From Phycisphaerales bacterium (GTDB lineage Bacteria; Planctomycetota; Phycisphaerae; UBA1845), in NCBI GenBank assembly GCA_020852275.1, contig JADZBE010000020.1:62001-126000 (forward strand): a stretch of DNA of 64,000 nt, read 5' to 3'. The position numbers and the translations under genes were made by a program. Below, one piece after another: positions 16,970-25,967 of the stretch (positions are counted from its first letter, which is position 1; each line of letters begins with the position of its first letter). A model generated the notes under the pieces. The model was not told the origin of the DNA and made no database searches. It saw nothing but the letters and a program-made list of their open reading frames with translations.

Positions 16970-17177
16970 GAGACTCAAACCTCAGCAGTGACAAAGCCCC
17001 GGACCCTCGTCAGTGAAACCGTGAAAGAAATCGGGGTGACTGGACTCCAGTTAAACTTCTTGTCCGTTCCGGCTCTAAAATCGGCGAGCGCGAGTTGCCC
17101 GCATTGTTGATGCACTGTGTCGAAGTCTTATCGGCGACCGATCGCGAATGCGAGCCTCGCCCCCAGAAGGTCTTCCG

Positions 17178-18386
17178 TCATTTTGGCTTGAACCTCTCAA
17201 ACGCGGTGCCGTTAAACTTGTACGCGCCGTGCTCGTGCGTGCCGACCCACAGGCCGCCCTGGTTGTCCTTGTAGATGGAAAACATCGTGATCTGGTTGTT
17301 AGGGGCCTGGGCGTCGCCATGCGTCATGGGATAGTGCGTGCCCTTCTTGCCATCGTGCCGCCAGATGCCGCCGGCGTAGGGCGCCATCCACAGGTCGCCT
17401 TTGGAGTCTTGAGTCACGGACTGGAAATGGAAGAACTTGTCAGTCGTATCGACGGCTGACCAATCCATTCCCTCCTCGCGTGTGTACTTGAGCTTGCCTG
17501 CCTCTTGCCCTGGGGCGCCGTGCGGCTCGACCTTGTAGCGATACTGCGTGCTGTTAAACCAGTAGTCGCCGTTGCGATCTTCGATGATGGCACGGAAGCC
17601 GAACCAGGCGCCGTTATCGAATTCAGTCAAGTGCGATTCAAACATCCAGTCGATGTGTTTGCCATCGAAACGGGAGATGCCGAACACCGCGCTGCCGAAC
17701 CACATGTGGCCCTTGCTGTCTTTGTACACGGTCCACACGTCATACGCGCTCCAATTCTTGGCGTCGCGTCCATACCTCGCGGAGAGTTCTTCCGCGAGCG
17801 GGCTCTCGGGAAACTTCAATTGGTAGAGCGTCTTGCCGTCGTAGCGACGAGGCCCGCCCGATCCCGTCATCCACAGGTCATCGGCATTGAGCACCCATCC
17901 TTCATCGAGCCCTTCATTGGGCGGGGCGGCGGATTGCGGGGGCTTCATCTCCGTGATGGGCAGTGTGACAAATCGCCGGCCATCAAACTTGCTGACGCCC
18001 GCGTTTGTGGTGATGAGGATGTCGCCCGTGGGTGCGTGCTGTTGAATCCCGCGCACCTGATCGTGGCTGAGTCCATCGTTCGTCGTGAACCGGGTAATGG
18101 TCTTGCCGTCGTATCGACAAACGCCCTGTCCGTCACTTCCGAACCAGAAATTGTTATCCTTGTCCTGGAACACATACCAGCAACTCTTGTCGATTTCGGA
18201 GACGATTGTGCCCTTGGCGAGCGGTCCTGTCTTTGCGGGCTGAGGCACTGTCGGCAACGGCGCAGGCGTCTCCGTTGCGGCCTGCGGCTCGCGCGCGCCA
18301 GCCGGAACTGTGCATAGACTGGCGAAGACGAGAAGGCTTGCGACAAGCGTTTGCGACTTCGATTCACAACTGAAATATCTGGTCAT
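17178..18386 (-). CDS. Exported beta-propeller protein with two-component-regulator-type repeats
   Basis: 402 residues. A signal peptide is visible (LVASLLVFASLCTVPAGA, about 15-32), followed by a proline-rich linker. The rest consists of repeats of the Reg_prop type. Each has D-x2-x-x-WFG-x-G-x-G-(I/V)-x-R-(Y/F)-D-G-K, for example near residues 75, 215, 265, 320 and 370. In hybrid two-component sensors these repeats form the periplasmic sensory propeller. Here the propeller stands alone with no kinase or membrane domain, so it is likely a soluble periplasmic or surface binding protein. Ligand unknown. Confidence 0.78.
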   Translation of the reverse strand: MTRYFSCESKSQTLVASLLVFASLCTVPAGAREPQAATETPAPLPTVPQPAKTGPLAKGTIVSEIDKSCWYVFQDKDNNFWFGSDGQGVCRYDGKTITRFTTNDGLSHDQVRGIQQHAPTGDILITTNAGVSKFDGRRFVTLPITEMKPPQSAAPPNEGLDEGWVLNADDLWMTGSGGPRRYDGKTLYQLKFPESPLAEELSARYGRDAKNWSAYDVWTVYKDSKGHMWFGSAVFGISRFDGKHIDWMFESHLTEFDNGAWFGFRAIIEDRNGDYWFNSTQYRYKVEPHGAPGQEAGKLKYTREEGMDWSAVDTTDKFFHFQSVTQDSKGDLWMAPYAGGIWRHDGKKGTHYPMTHGDAQAPNNQITMFSIYKDNQGGLWVGTHEHGAYKFNGTAFERFKPK

Positions 18387-18495
18387 GGCTTCTCCTTTGC
18401 GTCATCATTATACCGTGCGATCGCGTGACTACCGGTCACGCACGGGTAACGAGCGTCGAGGAGAACCTCCGCCTCTCCATTGAGGAGCACGGGAA

Positions 18496-18528
18496 CAGAA
18501 AAACCCCCTGCGATTTGCAGGGGGTTTC
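18496..18528 (-). terminator. Intrinsic terminator downstream of tRNA-Pro
   Basis: Perfect 11-base stem (AAACCCCCTGC / GCAGGGGGTTT) with a 5-base loop, followed on the minus strand by a run of five Ts. It sits directly beyond the 3' end of the minus-strand tRNA. Confidence 0.85.
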
Positions 18529-18534
18529 ATACAA

Positions 18535-18610
18535 TCGGGGCGACAGGATTCGAACCTGCGACCTCTTGACCCCCAGTCAAGCACTCTAAACCAGGCTGAG
18601 CTACGCCCCG
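18535..18610 (-). tRNA. tRNA-Pro, anticodon GGG
   Basis: 76 nucleotides on the minus strand. The acceptor stem CGGGGCG pairs with CGCCCCG, with discriminator A. The D arm GCTCAGCCTGGTTTAGAGT is present. The anticodon stem CTTGA/TCAAG carries loop CTGGGGG, and the T arm is GCAGG-TTCGAAT-CCTGT. CCA is not encoded. An intrinsic terminator follows. Confidence 0.95.
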
Positions 18611-18682
18611 AAAATCGAATTGTCAGATCGGCCGGCGGCGGGTTCACTGCGCATCGTGGACTCGCTCCCCGAATCTTGTCCG

Positions 18683-18754
18683 CTAGGCGAGAAACACATT
18701 CAGCAGCGACCAACCCACCAGAACGCCCGCGATCAGCGCCAGCAGAAGTCCCAT
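18683..18754 (-). CDS. Possible 23-residue single-helix membrane peptide
   Basis: A short frame MGLLLALIAGVLVGWSLLNVFLA would form one membrane helix with almost no soluble part. The start ATG (18754) is preceded by AAAGGA at 6-7 bases, a good ribosome site. It ends with TAG 72 bases upstream of the tRNA-Pro gene on the same strand. It is too short for routine gene calling. The combination of ribosome site, clean hydrophobic composition and location between features makes translation plausible, but not proven. Confidence 0.45.
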   Translation of the reverse strand: MGLLLALIAGVLVGWSLLNVFLA

Positions 18755-19370
18755 GCGCGTCCTTTCAAAAGAAGACTATCCCAACCGCGGCATTGTAGGC
18801 GACCCGCGCGGCCGCACAAGTCGTCCGCAACGCCGACCCAGCGAGCGGGTCCGCGACAGCTTCGGCGGTCCCATCGCTACCGAGGACTGTCGTCACGGGT
18901 GGCGCGACGACCCCAAAGTCGCGACGGGATCCGCGGTCGCGGCGGGATCCGCGGTCGCGACGGGATCCGGGGTCGCGACGGGATCCAGGGTCGCGACGGG
19001 CATCGGATCGCGATTCCGGATTGGGTCGAGGAAATCACGATGGCGGCCTCGTCCTCGCGGCCTCGTCGCCGCGAAACCTCCCTTACGGAACCCGTCGCCG
19101 CGGAACCCGTCGCCGCGCGTGTCCCCTTCACCCCTCGTGGGGCGGCATCGGGCAGGATGTTCCGACCATCGGTTTCGGTCGCAGAGGCAACCTCCACCCG
19201 TGGCCACGATCCTGCGCCGCTGCCTTCTCGGCACCTGGCAAGGCCAGTCGGCGCGAACATCCCTCCGGCTGAACTTTCCCATACCTTGCGGCAATCCTGA
19301 TCCGCCTCGATCCTTGACGGTTGCGCTCCGGCGCGAGTAGCGTGTCGTCTTTACCTGAAGGACCAGCATC
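18755..19370. other. Intergenic region with minisatellite
   Basis: 616 bases without a convincing gene. It contains an 18-base tandem array (18918-19007) and a shorter repeat of GGAACCCGTCGCCGC (two units near 19087-19120). Frames crossing it translate as arginine- or glycine-rich low-complexity sequence. A plausible ribosome site (AAGGA) for the signal peptidase lies at the right end. Confidence 0.6.
18918..19007. repeat. 18-base tandem repeat (nearly five units)
   Basis: Unit GTCGCGACGGGATCCGCG, with single-base variants between copies; the last copy is altered near its end. Same period as the repeat at 16244-16333 but a different sequence. Confidence 0.85.
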
Positions 19371-21083
19371 GTGGCGGAAACCAAGGCAGCAGCAGGCGTC
19401 GAATCCGCAGCGCAGCATCGTCCACCCGCCACGCCGGTCGAGTCCGTGCGGGAGACGCTCGATTCTATCGTCGTGGCGTTCATCCTCGCGTTCGTGTTCC
19501 GCGCGTTCGTGGTCGAGGCGTTCGTCATTCCCACCGGCTCGATGGCCCCCACGCTCTACGGCGAGCACGGCTCGATCACCTGCGAGGACTGCGGGTATTC
19601 CTTCGCGTACGGACTGCAGCAAAGCACGAACGGCTCCGGTCCCGTGCAGCGCGGCAGCATCGCCACGTGCCCGAATTGCCGCTACCCCAACCACAATCTG
19701 CGGTTCAACGACCAGGAGCGCATGTCGGAGGCGGGCGATCGCATCCTCGTGCTCAAGTGGCCGCTCGACGTGGGAATCGACGCGCTCATGCTGCACCGCT
19801 GGGACGTGGTGGTGTTCAAGGATCCCAAGGACGGCTCGACGAATTTCATCAAGCGGATGATCGGAATGCCCGGCGAGGTGCTGTGCATCCTCGACGGCGA
19901 TGTGTACGCGGCGCCCTTGGCGGAGTTCTCATCTTCTACGCGCGAGGCGCTCGATGCGTTCCTTCAAAGGAAGCTCGAGGCGCAGGCGTCGTCGGATCGC
20001 GTCCCTCTTCGCCCGCTCCCCGAGGCCGCCTTCGAGGAGTTGGACGCGCGCCTCCGGATCGTGCGGAAGACCCCCGTCGCCCAGCGGTCGCTGTGGTTTA
20101 ACGTGTACGATGACGACTTCCGTCCGCGCGGCAGGGAGAAGGGTCTCCGCCAGCCGCGCTGGCAGCCCATGCGCGCTTCTTCCCCATGGAACGTGCGGGA
20201 GCGGTCGTTGAAGTTTGACGGCATGGCAGCGGAAAACGACGGCGTCGTCCTGCGCGACGCGCACTTCGAAGACGACTACGCCTACAACCTCGGCGAGGAG
20301 GGCACCCGCGCCGTGGACGATCAGCGCGTGCGCTTCCTGCTCGAGCCTGGCTCCGCGGAAGGATCGGTCCGAGTCGCGCTGACCAAGCTCGGCTCAACCT
20401 GGACGGCGACGATCGGCTTGGATGGGTCGGTCACGATTGCGGCGGAGAAAGGCGGGAAGCCGGCGTTTTCACCGCTGGAAGCCAAGGTGACGGGAATCAA
20501 AGCCGGCAACCCGATCCAAGTCGCGTTCGAGATCGTGGACTACCGGGTGGCGCTGTCGCTGGACGGGAAGGAAGTTCTGGCCACGACGGAAGACCAGCTC
20601 TCGCCCAACGTGCGGGCGATCCGGCTCAACCCGCCGGACCGGGACCGCCAGCTCGACCAGCAGCCCCGGGTGTACGGCGATCACGCGATATTCGAGATTC
20701 GTCATCTGGCAGTGGATCGCGACGTTTTCTATCGCACGCCGGAGCCGGACTCGCACGAATACCCCGGCTTCGACATGGGGATTCTGCGCGGCATCGGCGT
20801 CTGGGCATCGCGGAACAATCCGATCATGCTGCGCGGGAACGAGTACTTTTGCATGGGCGACAACAGCCCGCAGAGCCACGACTCGCGCCTTTGGACGCAG
20901 GTCGGACCGCACCTTGTCGGGCGCGAAGGCGGATACCAGATGGGCACGGTGCTGGAGGATCAACTCATCGGACGGGCGTTTTTCGTGTACTGGCCCAGTG
21001 GCCACCGCATCAGCGACCGGATCCCCGGGCTGGGTCGGTTCGGCGTGATTCCTAATGTCGGCGACATGCGATGGATACGTTAG
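19371..21083 (+). CDS. lepB: Signal peptidase I with zinc-ribbon-like and large central insertions
   Basis: 570 residues, roughly twice the usual length. A membrane helix (about 31-52) leads into the catalytic serine S57 in PTGSMAPTL. The general base lysine is K161 in FIKRMIGMPGE, and the C-terminal box GDNSPQSHDSR starts at G496. This is serine-lysine leader peptidase chemistry, removing signal peptides at the outer face of the inner membrane. Between serine and lysine lies a CxxC...CxxC ribbon (C71, C74, C100, C103). Between the lysine and the C-terminal box are more than 300 extra residues with strand-rich sequence of no recognised fold. The start is a GTG after AAGGA. Confidence 0.88.
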   Translation: MAETKAAAGVESAAQHRPPATPVESVRETLDSIVVAFILAFVFRAFVVEAFVIPTGSMAPTLYGEHGSITCEDCGYSFAYGLQQSTNGSGPVQRGSIATCPNCRYPNHNLRFNDQERMSEAGDRILVLKWPLDVGIDALMLHRWDVVVFKDPKDGSTNFIKRMIGMPGEVLCILDGDVYAAPLAEFSSSTREALDAFLQRKLEAQASSDRVPLRPLPEAAFEELDARLRIVRKTPVAQRSLWFNVYDDDFRPRGREKGLRQPRWQPMRASSPWNVRERSLKFDGMAAENDGVVLRDAHFEDDYAYNLGEEGTRAVDDQRVRFLLEPGSAEGSVRVALTKLGSTWTATIGLDGSVTIAAEKGGKPAFSPLEAKVTGIKAGNPIQVAFEIVDYRVALSLDGKEVLATTEDQLSPNVRAIRLNPPDRDRQLDQQPRVYGDHAIFEIRHLAVDRDVFYRTPEPDSHEYPGFDMGILRGIGVWASRNNPIMLRGNEYFCMGDNSPQSHDSRLWTQVGPHLVGREGGYQMGTVLEDQLIGRAFFVYWPSGHRISDRIPGLGRFGVIPNVGDMRWIR

Positions 21084-21094
21084 GACTTGCGAAG

Positions 21095-21114
21095 TTATCC
21101 ACAGGTTTTCCACA
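21095..21114 (+). promoter_or_regulatory. Pair of DnaA boxes
   Basis: TTATCCACA (21095-21103), a perfect consensus DnaA box, is followed 11 bases on by TTTTCCACA (21106-21114) in the same orientation. They lie in the 292-base gap between lepB and the ABC gene. No dnaA, dnaN or AT-rich unwinding region is seen, so this may be a DnaA-titrating or regulatory site rather than an origin. Confidence 0.5.
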
Positions 21115-21375
21115 GGGTCGTGGCGTTCGGATCGTGCAGAGTTTCACAGATGATGCGGCGTGTTGGCTTGCGTGAGGCACCTTCGGCTCATGGTGATTTC
21201 TTCAGCGGATTTCGCATAACCCATTGCGCGCGAGAAGCTTGCACTCACTGGACGCCGCACGGTATGACGAAACTGCTAACGGACCCTCTTTCCGCCGGCT
21301 CCACATGGTGATAGCGTGAGCCAGCAGTAAGGTTCTCACAGGGCAGCGCCCTGTTGCCACTGATCGTAACCCTTT

Positions 21376-22128
21376 ATGTCCGACGAGTTTTTGCTCGAAG
21401 CAAAAGAACTGGTCAAACGATACAACGGCCGCACGGTCGTGGATCGGCTCTCGTTCCACGTCCGCCGGGGGGAGATCGTCGGCCTGCTCGGGCGCAACGG
21501 GGCAGGGAAGACGACGAGCTTCCGGATGACCGTGGGCATCGTTGATCCTGATGGGGGTGTCGTCCAGTTCGAAGGCCGCGACGTCAGTGCGCTGCCGATG
21601 TACCGCCGGGCGCAGGCGGGGATGGGCTACCTTTCGCAGGAGCCGAGCGTCTTCCGCAAGCTCACCGTGCGGCAGAACCTCCTGGCCATCCTGGAGACGA
21701 TGGGCGATCTGACCCGGGCGGAGCGCATGGAACAGGCCGGTCAGTTGATCGAGCAGTTCGGGCTCAAGCAGCAGCGCGACCAGATGGCGGGCCTCCTGTC
21801 GGGCGGGGAGCGGCGCAAGCTGGAGATTGCGCGGGCGCTGGTGACGGACCCGAAGCTCATCATGCTCGACGAGCCGTTCAGCGGCGTGGACCCCAAGTCG
21901 GTCGAGGATCTGCAGGAGGAAATCCTCAAGCTCAAGAAGAAGGGGATCGCCATCCTGCTGACCGACCACAACGTCCGGGAAACGCTCCGCGTCACGGACC
22001 GCAGCTACATCATCCACGAGGGGCGCCTGCTCGCTGAGGGCACGCCTCGCGCCATCGTGCAGAACGAACGCGTGCGCGAGACGTATCTCGGCAACACGTT
22101 TCGCGGCGACGAGTTCAATAACCGTTGA
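21376..22128 (+). CDS. lptB: LPS export ABC transporter ATPase
   Basis: 250 residues. Walker A GRNGAGKTT (39-47), Q-loop SQEP, signature LSGGERRKLEIARAL (141-155), Walker B LIMLDEP (161-167) and H-loop H198. The pattern GGERRKLEIARAL, followed by FSGVDPKSVEDLQ and LLTDHNVRETL, is the LptB subgroup, which powers LPS transport with LptF and LptG. The usual neighbours lptA/lptC are not adjacent. This supports a cell with an LPS-type outer membrane. Confidence 0.88.
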   Translation: MSDEFLLEAKELVKRYNGRTVVDRLSFHVRRGEIVGLLGRNGAGKTTSFRMTVGIVDPDGGVVQFEGRDVSALPMYRRAQAGMGYLSQEPSVFRKLTVRQNLLAILETMGDLTRAERMEQAGQLIEQFGLKQQRDQMAGLLSGGERRKLEIARALVTDPKLIMLDEPFSGVDPKSVEDLQEEILKLKKKGIAILLTDHNVRETLRVTDRSYIIHEGRLLAEGTPRAIVQNERVRETYLGNTFRGDEFNNR

Positions 22129-22305
22129 GGCGGCGCGAATGGCGTCCCTTCGCCCCTCGATCAGGGCTCGCGCCATGTTTCATGCCTGTCACAAGGCTGC
22201 GTAGAGCCGGCGGGGTGATTGACCCTCCACATTTGCATCCCGAAGATAGACTGCCAAGCCCGAAGACCACGTCGCGTTCGCAAGGGCGGGCAGCGAGGAG
22301 GCACG

Positions 22306-22971
22306 GTGAAGAGCAGAATCCTGTTGACGCTGGAAGTCGCGGTAGTGCTGGCCATCGGCGTGGGCGCCGGACTGGCGTACAACACGCGCGAGGGGCAACA
22401 CGGCAAGCCGCACGTCGATCTGCACCAGCAGTACTTTTACCGCCCAGCGCAGCAGCACGCACCGCCCTCTGCGAGGGTTCAAACGGACCCTGGGGAGAGT
22501 GTGCCCGGGGGACACACGAGGGCCGGCGAGACCCCCCGAGGCGAGGGCACGGACGGATTGCAGGGGGAAAGGCAGCAACACGCCAAGCATGAGTTCAGCA
22601 CGATCGAGACGGCGCGCGTCGAAGCGATCGTGGACGGCAGCGACCCGGCCTCGTCAAACACGTTGATCGTTGACGCGCGCGACGCGGAACACTTTGAAGA
22701 AGGGCGCATTCCCGGCGCGGTGCGGTGTTACTTCTCGACGTTGGAGGAGGATTTCCAGTCGATCAAGGAACTGGCCGTCGACGCCGGATATCAACTCGTC
22801 ATCTACTGCAACGGCGGCGAGTGCGAAGACAGCCTCAACCTGTGCCGCGCGCTGGTGCTGGAACGAGGCGTTCCGAAGGAGAACATCCTGCTTTACGAGG
22901 GCGGCTGGGAAGCGTGGAACCAGGAGGGTCGTCCGACGGAGACGGGCCCGAAGGACGGGGAAGAATCATGA
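22306..22971 (+). CDS. Membrane-anchored rhodanese-like protein
   Basis: 221 residues from GTG 22306, which closely follows GAGGAGG. One N-terminal membrane helix (about 5-24) is followed by a variable linker and a rhodanese domain (about 95-215). The active-site loop reads YCNGGECEDS with C168 as the likely sulfur-accepting cysteine and a second C173 nearby; the family usually has CxxGxR. The domain would face the periplasm. The stop overlaps the ATG of a DoxX-like gene, so the two are co-translated, as in several rhodanese-DoxX pairs linked to thiol or sulfur redox. Confidence 0.78.
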   Translation: MKSRILLTLEVAVVLAIGVGAGLAYNTREGQHGKPHVDLHQQYFYRPAQQHAPPSARVQTDPGESVPGGHTRAGETPRGEGTDGLQGERQQHAKHEFSTIETARVEAIVDGSDPASSNTLIVDARDAEHFEEGRIPGAVRCYFSTLEEDFQSIKELAVDAGYQLVIYCNGGECEDSLNLCRALVLERGVPKENILLYEGGWEAWNQEGRPTETGPKDGEES

Positions 22972-23597
22972 CGACGACCGCATCGGCCAAACCTGCGGTT
23001 GCAGCACCGGCGGCGGGCGCGCCCGCGCTGATCGCCGGACGACAGAGCGGGCAAGACGCGCAGGCGCCGTCGACGCCCTGCGCCGGACGGACGCTCTGGC
23101 AGCGTTTCGACGCCACGGGTTTTCCCCTCGTGGCCTCCCGTCTTGCGGTGGCGGGCATGTTCACCTGGTTGGCGATCGGAAAGCTGACGCAGGACCCGCA
23201 CACGTTCGCCAAATTCGTGAAGATGTACGGGCTGCTGCCGCAGGATCCGCCGGAGCTGATCAACGCCGTTACGATCGTGATGCCGTGGCTGGAGCTGAGC
23301 TGCGCCGTTTGCATTCTGCTCGGCGTCTGCCTGCGCGGCGCGTCGCTGGTGAGCTTCCTGCTGCTCGCGGTGTTCACGCCGGCGATCTACATGCACGGCG
23401 TCGATCTCTTCAATCAGGGGCAGTTTCAGCGGCTGTGGGACGTCGAGTTTGACTGCGGATGCGGCGTGGGCAAGCAGTGGTGGGTCGGCAAGATGGCGGG
23501 CAATCTCGGTCTGATGCTCGCGTCGTGGATCCTATTCAAGTCGCGCTCGCGGGCAGTGTGTCTGTCGGCCAAGCTCTTCGGCAAGCCGATCGCGTAA
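22968..23597 (+). CDS. DoxX/MauE-family membrane protein
   Basis: 209 residues, ATGA overlap with the rhodanese gene. After an alanine-rich N-terminal tail of about 45 residues there are four hydrophobic helices. The features ASRLAVAGMFTWLAIGKL, MPWLELSCAVCILLG and FDCGCGVGKQWW are those of the DoxX/MauE superfamily. The CGCG motif in the last loop is typical of members that handle thiols. Probably works with the rhodanese in sulfur or disulfide metabolism; the substrate is unknown. Confidence 0.75.
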   Translation: MTTTASAKPAVAAPAAGAPALIAGRQSGQDAQAPSTPCAGRTLWQRFDATGFPLVASRLAVAGMFTWLAIGKLTQDPHTFAKFVKMYGLLPQDPPELINAVTIVMPWLELSCAVCILLGVCLRGASLVSFLLLAVFTPAIYMHGVDLFNQGQFQRLWDVEFDCGCGVGKQWWVGKMAGNLGLMLASWILFKSRSRAVCLSAKLFGKPIA

Positions 23598-24287
23598 GCG
23601 TTGTCGCCGCGCCCGACCCTCTGAGCCGCGCCCGACCCTCTGAGCCGCGACCGTAAGGAAGCGCGGTCCGACGCCCGGAGGCGGAACCGTTCCCTCGCGT
23701 CCGCGGCGCCGACAAAATGTAATTTCAACGAGGCCCCACGCCACGGCGCGGTCAGTTTCGAACGGCAACCCGTGGCTTGAGTTGCTGAGTGCAATCGCCG
23801 GCAGCGCGAGCACGACTCCAAAAGGCACGAATCGGCTCCGACTGGCGGGGCAGGGGCGGTCTGAAGAAACTCCGGCTTTGAATCTAACTTCGACAAGCCC
23901 GGCTGAAGCCGGCTGAAAACCAAGAACAAGTTTGCTCGGTTTCCCACCAACTGAAGTTGGCGGCACGAGCCGGTCGGCTGAGGCCGACCCCCGGCACACG
24001 AGCAGGTCTACCAGTCGGCACACGAGCAGCCCCACCCGCCGACCCTCGATGGCGCTGCCTGAAACGTCGATGGCGCGGTCCTGGCGAGCGCCTAGCCCGG
24101 ATTTCTGTGCACACCCAGCGACGAACGGAGGCGCGACGGACCTTTGTCAATTAACAACCCGGCTATCTCTTGCTATGCTGGTGGATTCCGGCACGGGGAT
24201 GCCTCCGAGCTGGAGGGGAGCGGGTCGGTCTCGCGGTCTTCTGGTCGTCGATCGTGAGCGGACTACGGAGAATCAGGGGGAAATCTC
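23598..24287. other. Repeat-rich intergenic region
   Basis: 690 bases, no gene seen. It contains a doubled 20-base unit CGCGCCCGACCCTCTGAGCC (about 23608-23648) and the GAGCCGCGACCGTAAG repeat (23642-23657). Three hairpins follow in 90 bases: 23899-23912 CCGGCT/AGCCGG, 23947-23960 CCAACT/AGTTGG, 23973-23988 GTCGGC/GCCGAC. A doubled GGCACACGAGCAG lies near 24000. The right end holds a promoter for the metallopeptidase gene. Confidence 0.65.
24151..24179 (+). promoter_or_regulatory. Candidate promoter of the metallopeptidase gene
   Basis: TTAACA (-35, five of six consensus) and TATGCT (-10, four of six) with a 17-base spacer. The start site would be near 24186, giving a leader of about 100 bases before the ATG at 24288, which has a GGGGGA ribosome site 8 bases upstream. 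Confidence 0.45.
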
Positions 24288-25847
24288 ATGAACGGCAGGC
24301 GAATGCAAAGCTGGGGGTGGGGTCGCGGGTTGTGGGTGGTTTCCGTGCTGGCGGGGGGGGTGTTGCCCCTTCCGTCCGCCCGGGCGGAGGACGCGCCGCC
24401 GCCCGCCCGCGTGTCTTCGCCGTTTGAGGTCGTGGCGACGGACGGCGACGGTGTGACGCAGTTGTTGTACGCGCCGCGTGATCGCCGGTTCAACTCGCTG
24501 GACGGACCCTTTGTACTCGAAGGCTTCGCGGTGACGTCCGAGAACCGGGCGGATTTGCTGGTCAGCAGGACCGAGCTTTTCACCCCGGATGCGAGGATCG
24601 TCGTCGGTTCCCCCGGCGGCGAGCACGCCATGGCGCTGCCGGGACTGACGCTGCTTTCAGGCCACATCCTCGGCGAGCCGGCGAGTCGCGTGTACTTGAG
24701 CCTCTCGGATGATGCGCAATTCGGTTACGTCATCCGCGACGGGCGCACGCACATCCTCTCCACCGGACCGGCGGGACAGAACCTGCCTCCGGTCATCTTC
24801 GATCCCGCGGGGCTTCCTGAAGGGAGCATCGCCTGGAAAGGTTTTGACTGCCTCACCGACTCTTCCGCGTTTTCCAAGATCGAGTTCGCGGACACCGAAG
24901 AAGGCGACGCGGAGTTCGCCTACGGCGCCCGATGCCGCGTGGCGATCGTCGCGGTCGACACCGACTGGGAGTACACCGGGCAGATCTTCGGCGGCGACGC
25001 GGTGCGCTCGGCCGAATACGCGGCCACGCTGTGGGGGGCGGTCAATGAAATCTATACGCGCGACGTGAACGCGCGCATCCGCCTCAGCTTCCTGCGCGTC
25101 TGGGACGCGGACGTGGACCCCTACGCCGGCGGCGGACTGGGCGAGTTTCAGAATTACTGGAATGCCAACATGGGTCACATTCCGCGCCACGCGGCGCACA
25201 TCCTCTCCTCGATGTACGGCGGCGGCGTGGCTTATCTCCCGGGGCTTTGCAACTGGGGGTATGAGTACGGGCTGTCCGGCGCGCTGGGCGGCTATTTCCC
25301 GTATCCGCTGCGCGACCACCACTACCAGAACTGGGATCCCTTCGTCGTCAGCCACGAACTGGGCCACAACTTCGGCGCTCCGCACACGCACGATCATGTC
25401 CCGCCCATCGACGGGTGCGGGCTGGGAGACTGCACGCTGCGGCGATCCGGCACCATCATGAGCTATTGCCACGGCTGCACCGGCGGCATGAGCAACATCA
25501 TTCTCGGCTTCCATGAGCGTTCGCTGACCGAGGCCATCCTGCCGTACCTGGACCGCGGCGTGGGTTGCGACCTGCTTTCGGACGCCGAGTGCGACGTGCA
25601 ATGCGGCGACATCCGCAAGTTCCGCGCCAAGTGCGGCGCGAACGGCACGGTTACCGCAAAGGTGCTGCTGTGGAGCGACGCGCATCACGCGCAGAACATC
25701 ATCGTGTCCTTCAATGGTCTGCCCATTTCAGTGCCCATCGTCAACGACCGGGCCATCGAGAAAATCTGCTGCTATCATTCGAGCGTGACGGTGGCGCTGG
25801 AGGAACCGGCGGGGTGTCTGTCCCCGCTGCTGGTGACCTGCGAATAG
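24288..25847 (+). CDS. Secreted zinc metallopeptidase (metzincin)
   Basis: 519 residues. Signal peptide about 1-32 (LWVVSVLAGGVLPLPSARA). The metzincin zinc site HELGHNFGAPH begins at H356 (ligands H356, H360, H366, catalytic E357), and the Met-turn is in GTIMSYCH near residue 390. The upstream region 220-350 has the usual substrate-cleft features (AEYAATLWGAVNEIY). Resembles M12/reprolysin-like and M72 peptidases. The C-terminal part is cysteine-containing with no clear further domain. A secreted protein-degrading or processing enzyme; target unknown. Confidence 0.85.
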   Translation: MNGRRMQSWGWGRGLWVVSVLAGGVLPLPSARAEDAPPPARVSSPFEVVATDGDGVTQLLYAPRDRRFNSLDGPFVLEGFAVTSENRADLLVSRTELFTPDARIVVGSPGGEHAMALPGLTLLSGHILGEPASRVYLSLSDDAQFGYVIRDGRTHILSTGPAGQNLPPVIFDPAGLPEGSIAWKGFDCLTDSSAFSKIEFADTEEGDAEFAYGARCRVAIVAVDTDWEYTGQIFGGDAVRSAEYAATLWGAVNEIYTRDVNARIRLSFLRVWDADVDPYAGGGLGEFQNYWNANMGHIPRHAAHILSSMYGGGVAYLPGLCNWGYEYGLSGALGGYFPYPLRDHHYQNWDPFVVSHELGHNFGAPHTHDHVPPIDGCGLGDCTLRRSGTIMSYCHGCTGGMSNIILGFHERSLTEAILPYLDRGVGCDLLSDAECDVQCGDIRKFRAKCGANGTVTAKVLLWSDAHHAQNIIVSFNGLPISVPIVNDRAIEKICCYHSSVTVALEEPAGCLSPLLVTCE

Positions 25848-25967
25848 GCGACTGTTCTGGCTCCCTTCCTGCAAGAGAGGGTCAGGGAAAGGTTTTGCTT
25901 AAGCGCGGGTTTGCGGATCGCGCGGCGGGTGAGATTCTCCTGACGTGGCGATCGCGCGGGCGTGGAG

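Noticed and set aside
18429-18713. 94-residue minus-strand frame over the tRNA
   Set aside because: It is the translation of tRNA-Pro and its terminator, a common artefact.
18753-19340. 195-residue frame with GSAVATGS repeats
   Set aside because: The repetitive translation comes from the 18-base minisatellite; there is no ribosome site and no family resemblance.
21084-21375. Chromosomal replication origin
   Set aside because: Only two DnaA boxes, no AT-rich unwinding region and no dnaA, dnaN or gidA nearby.
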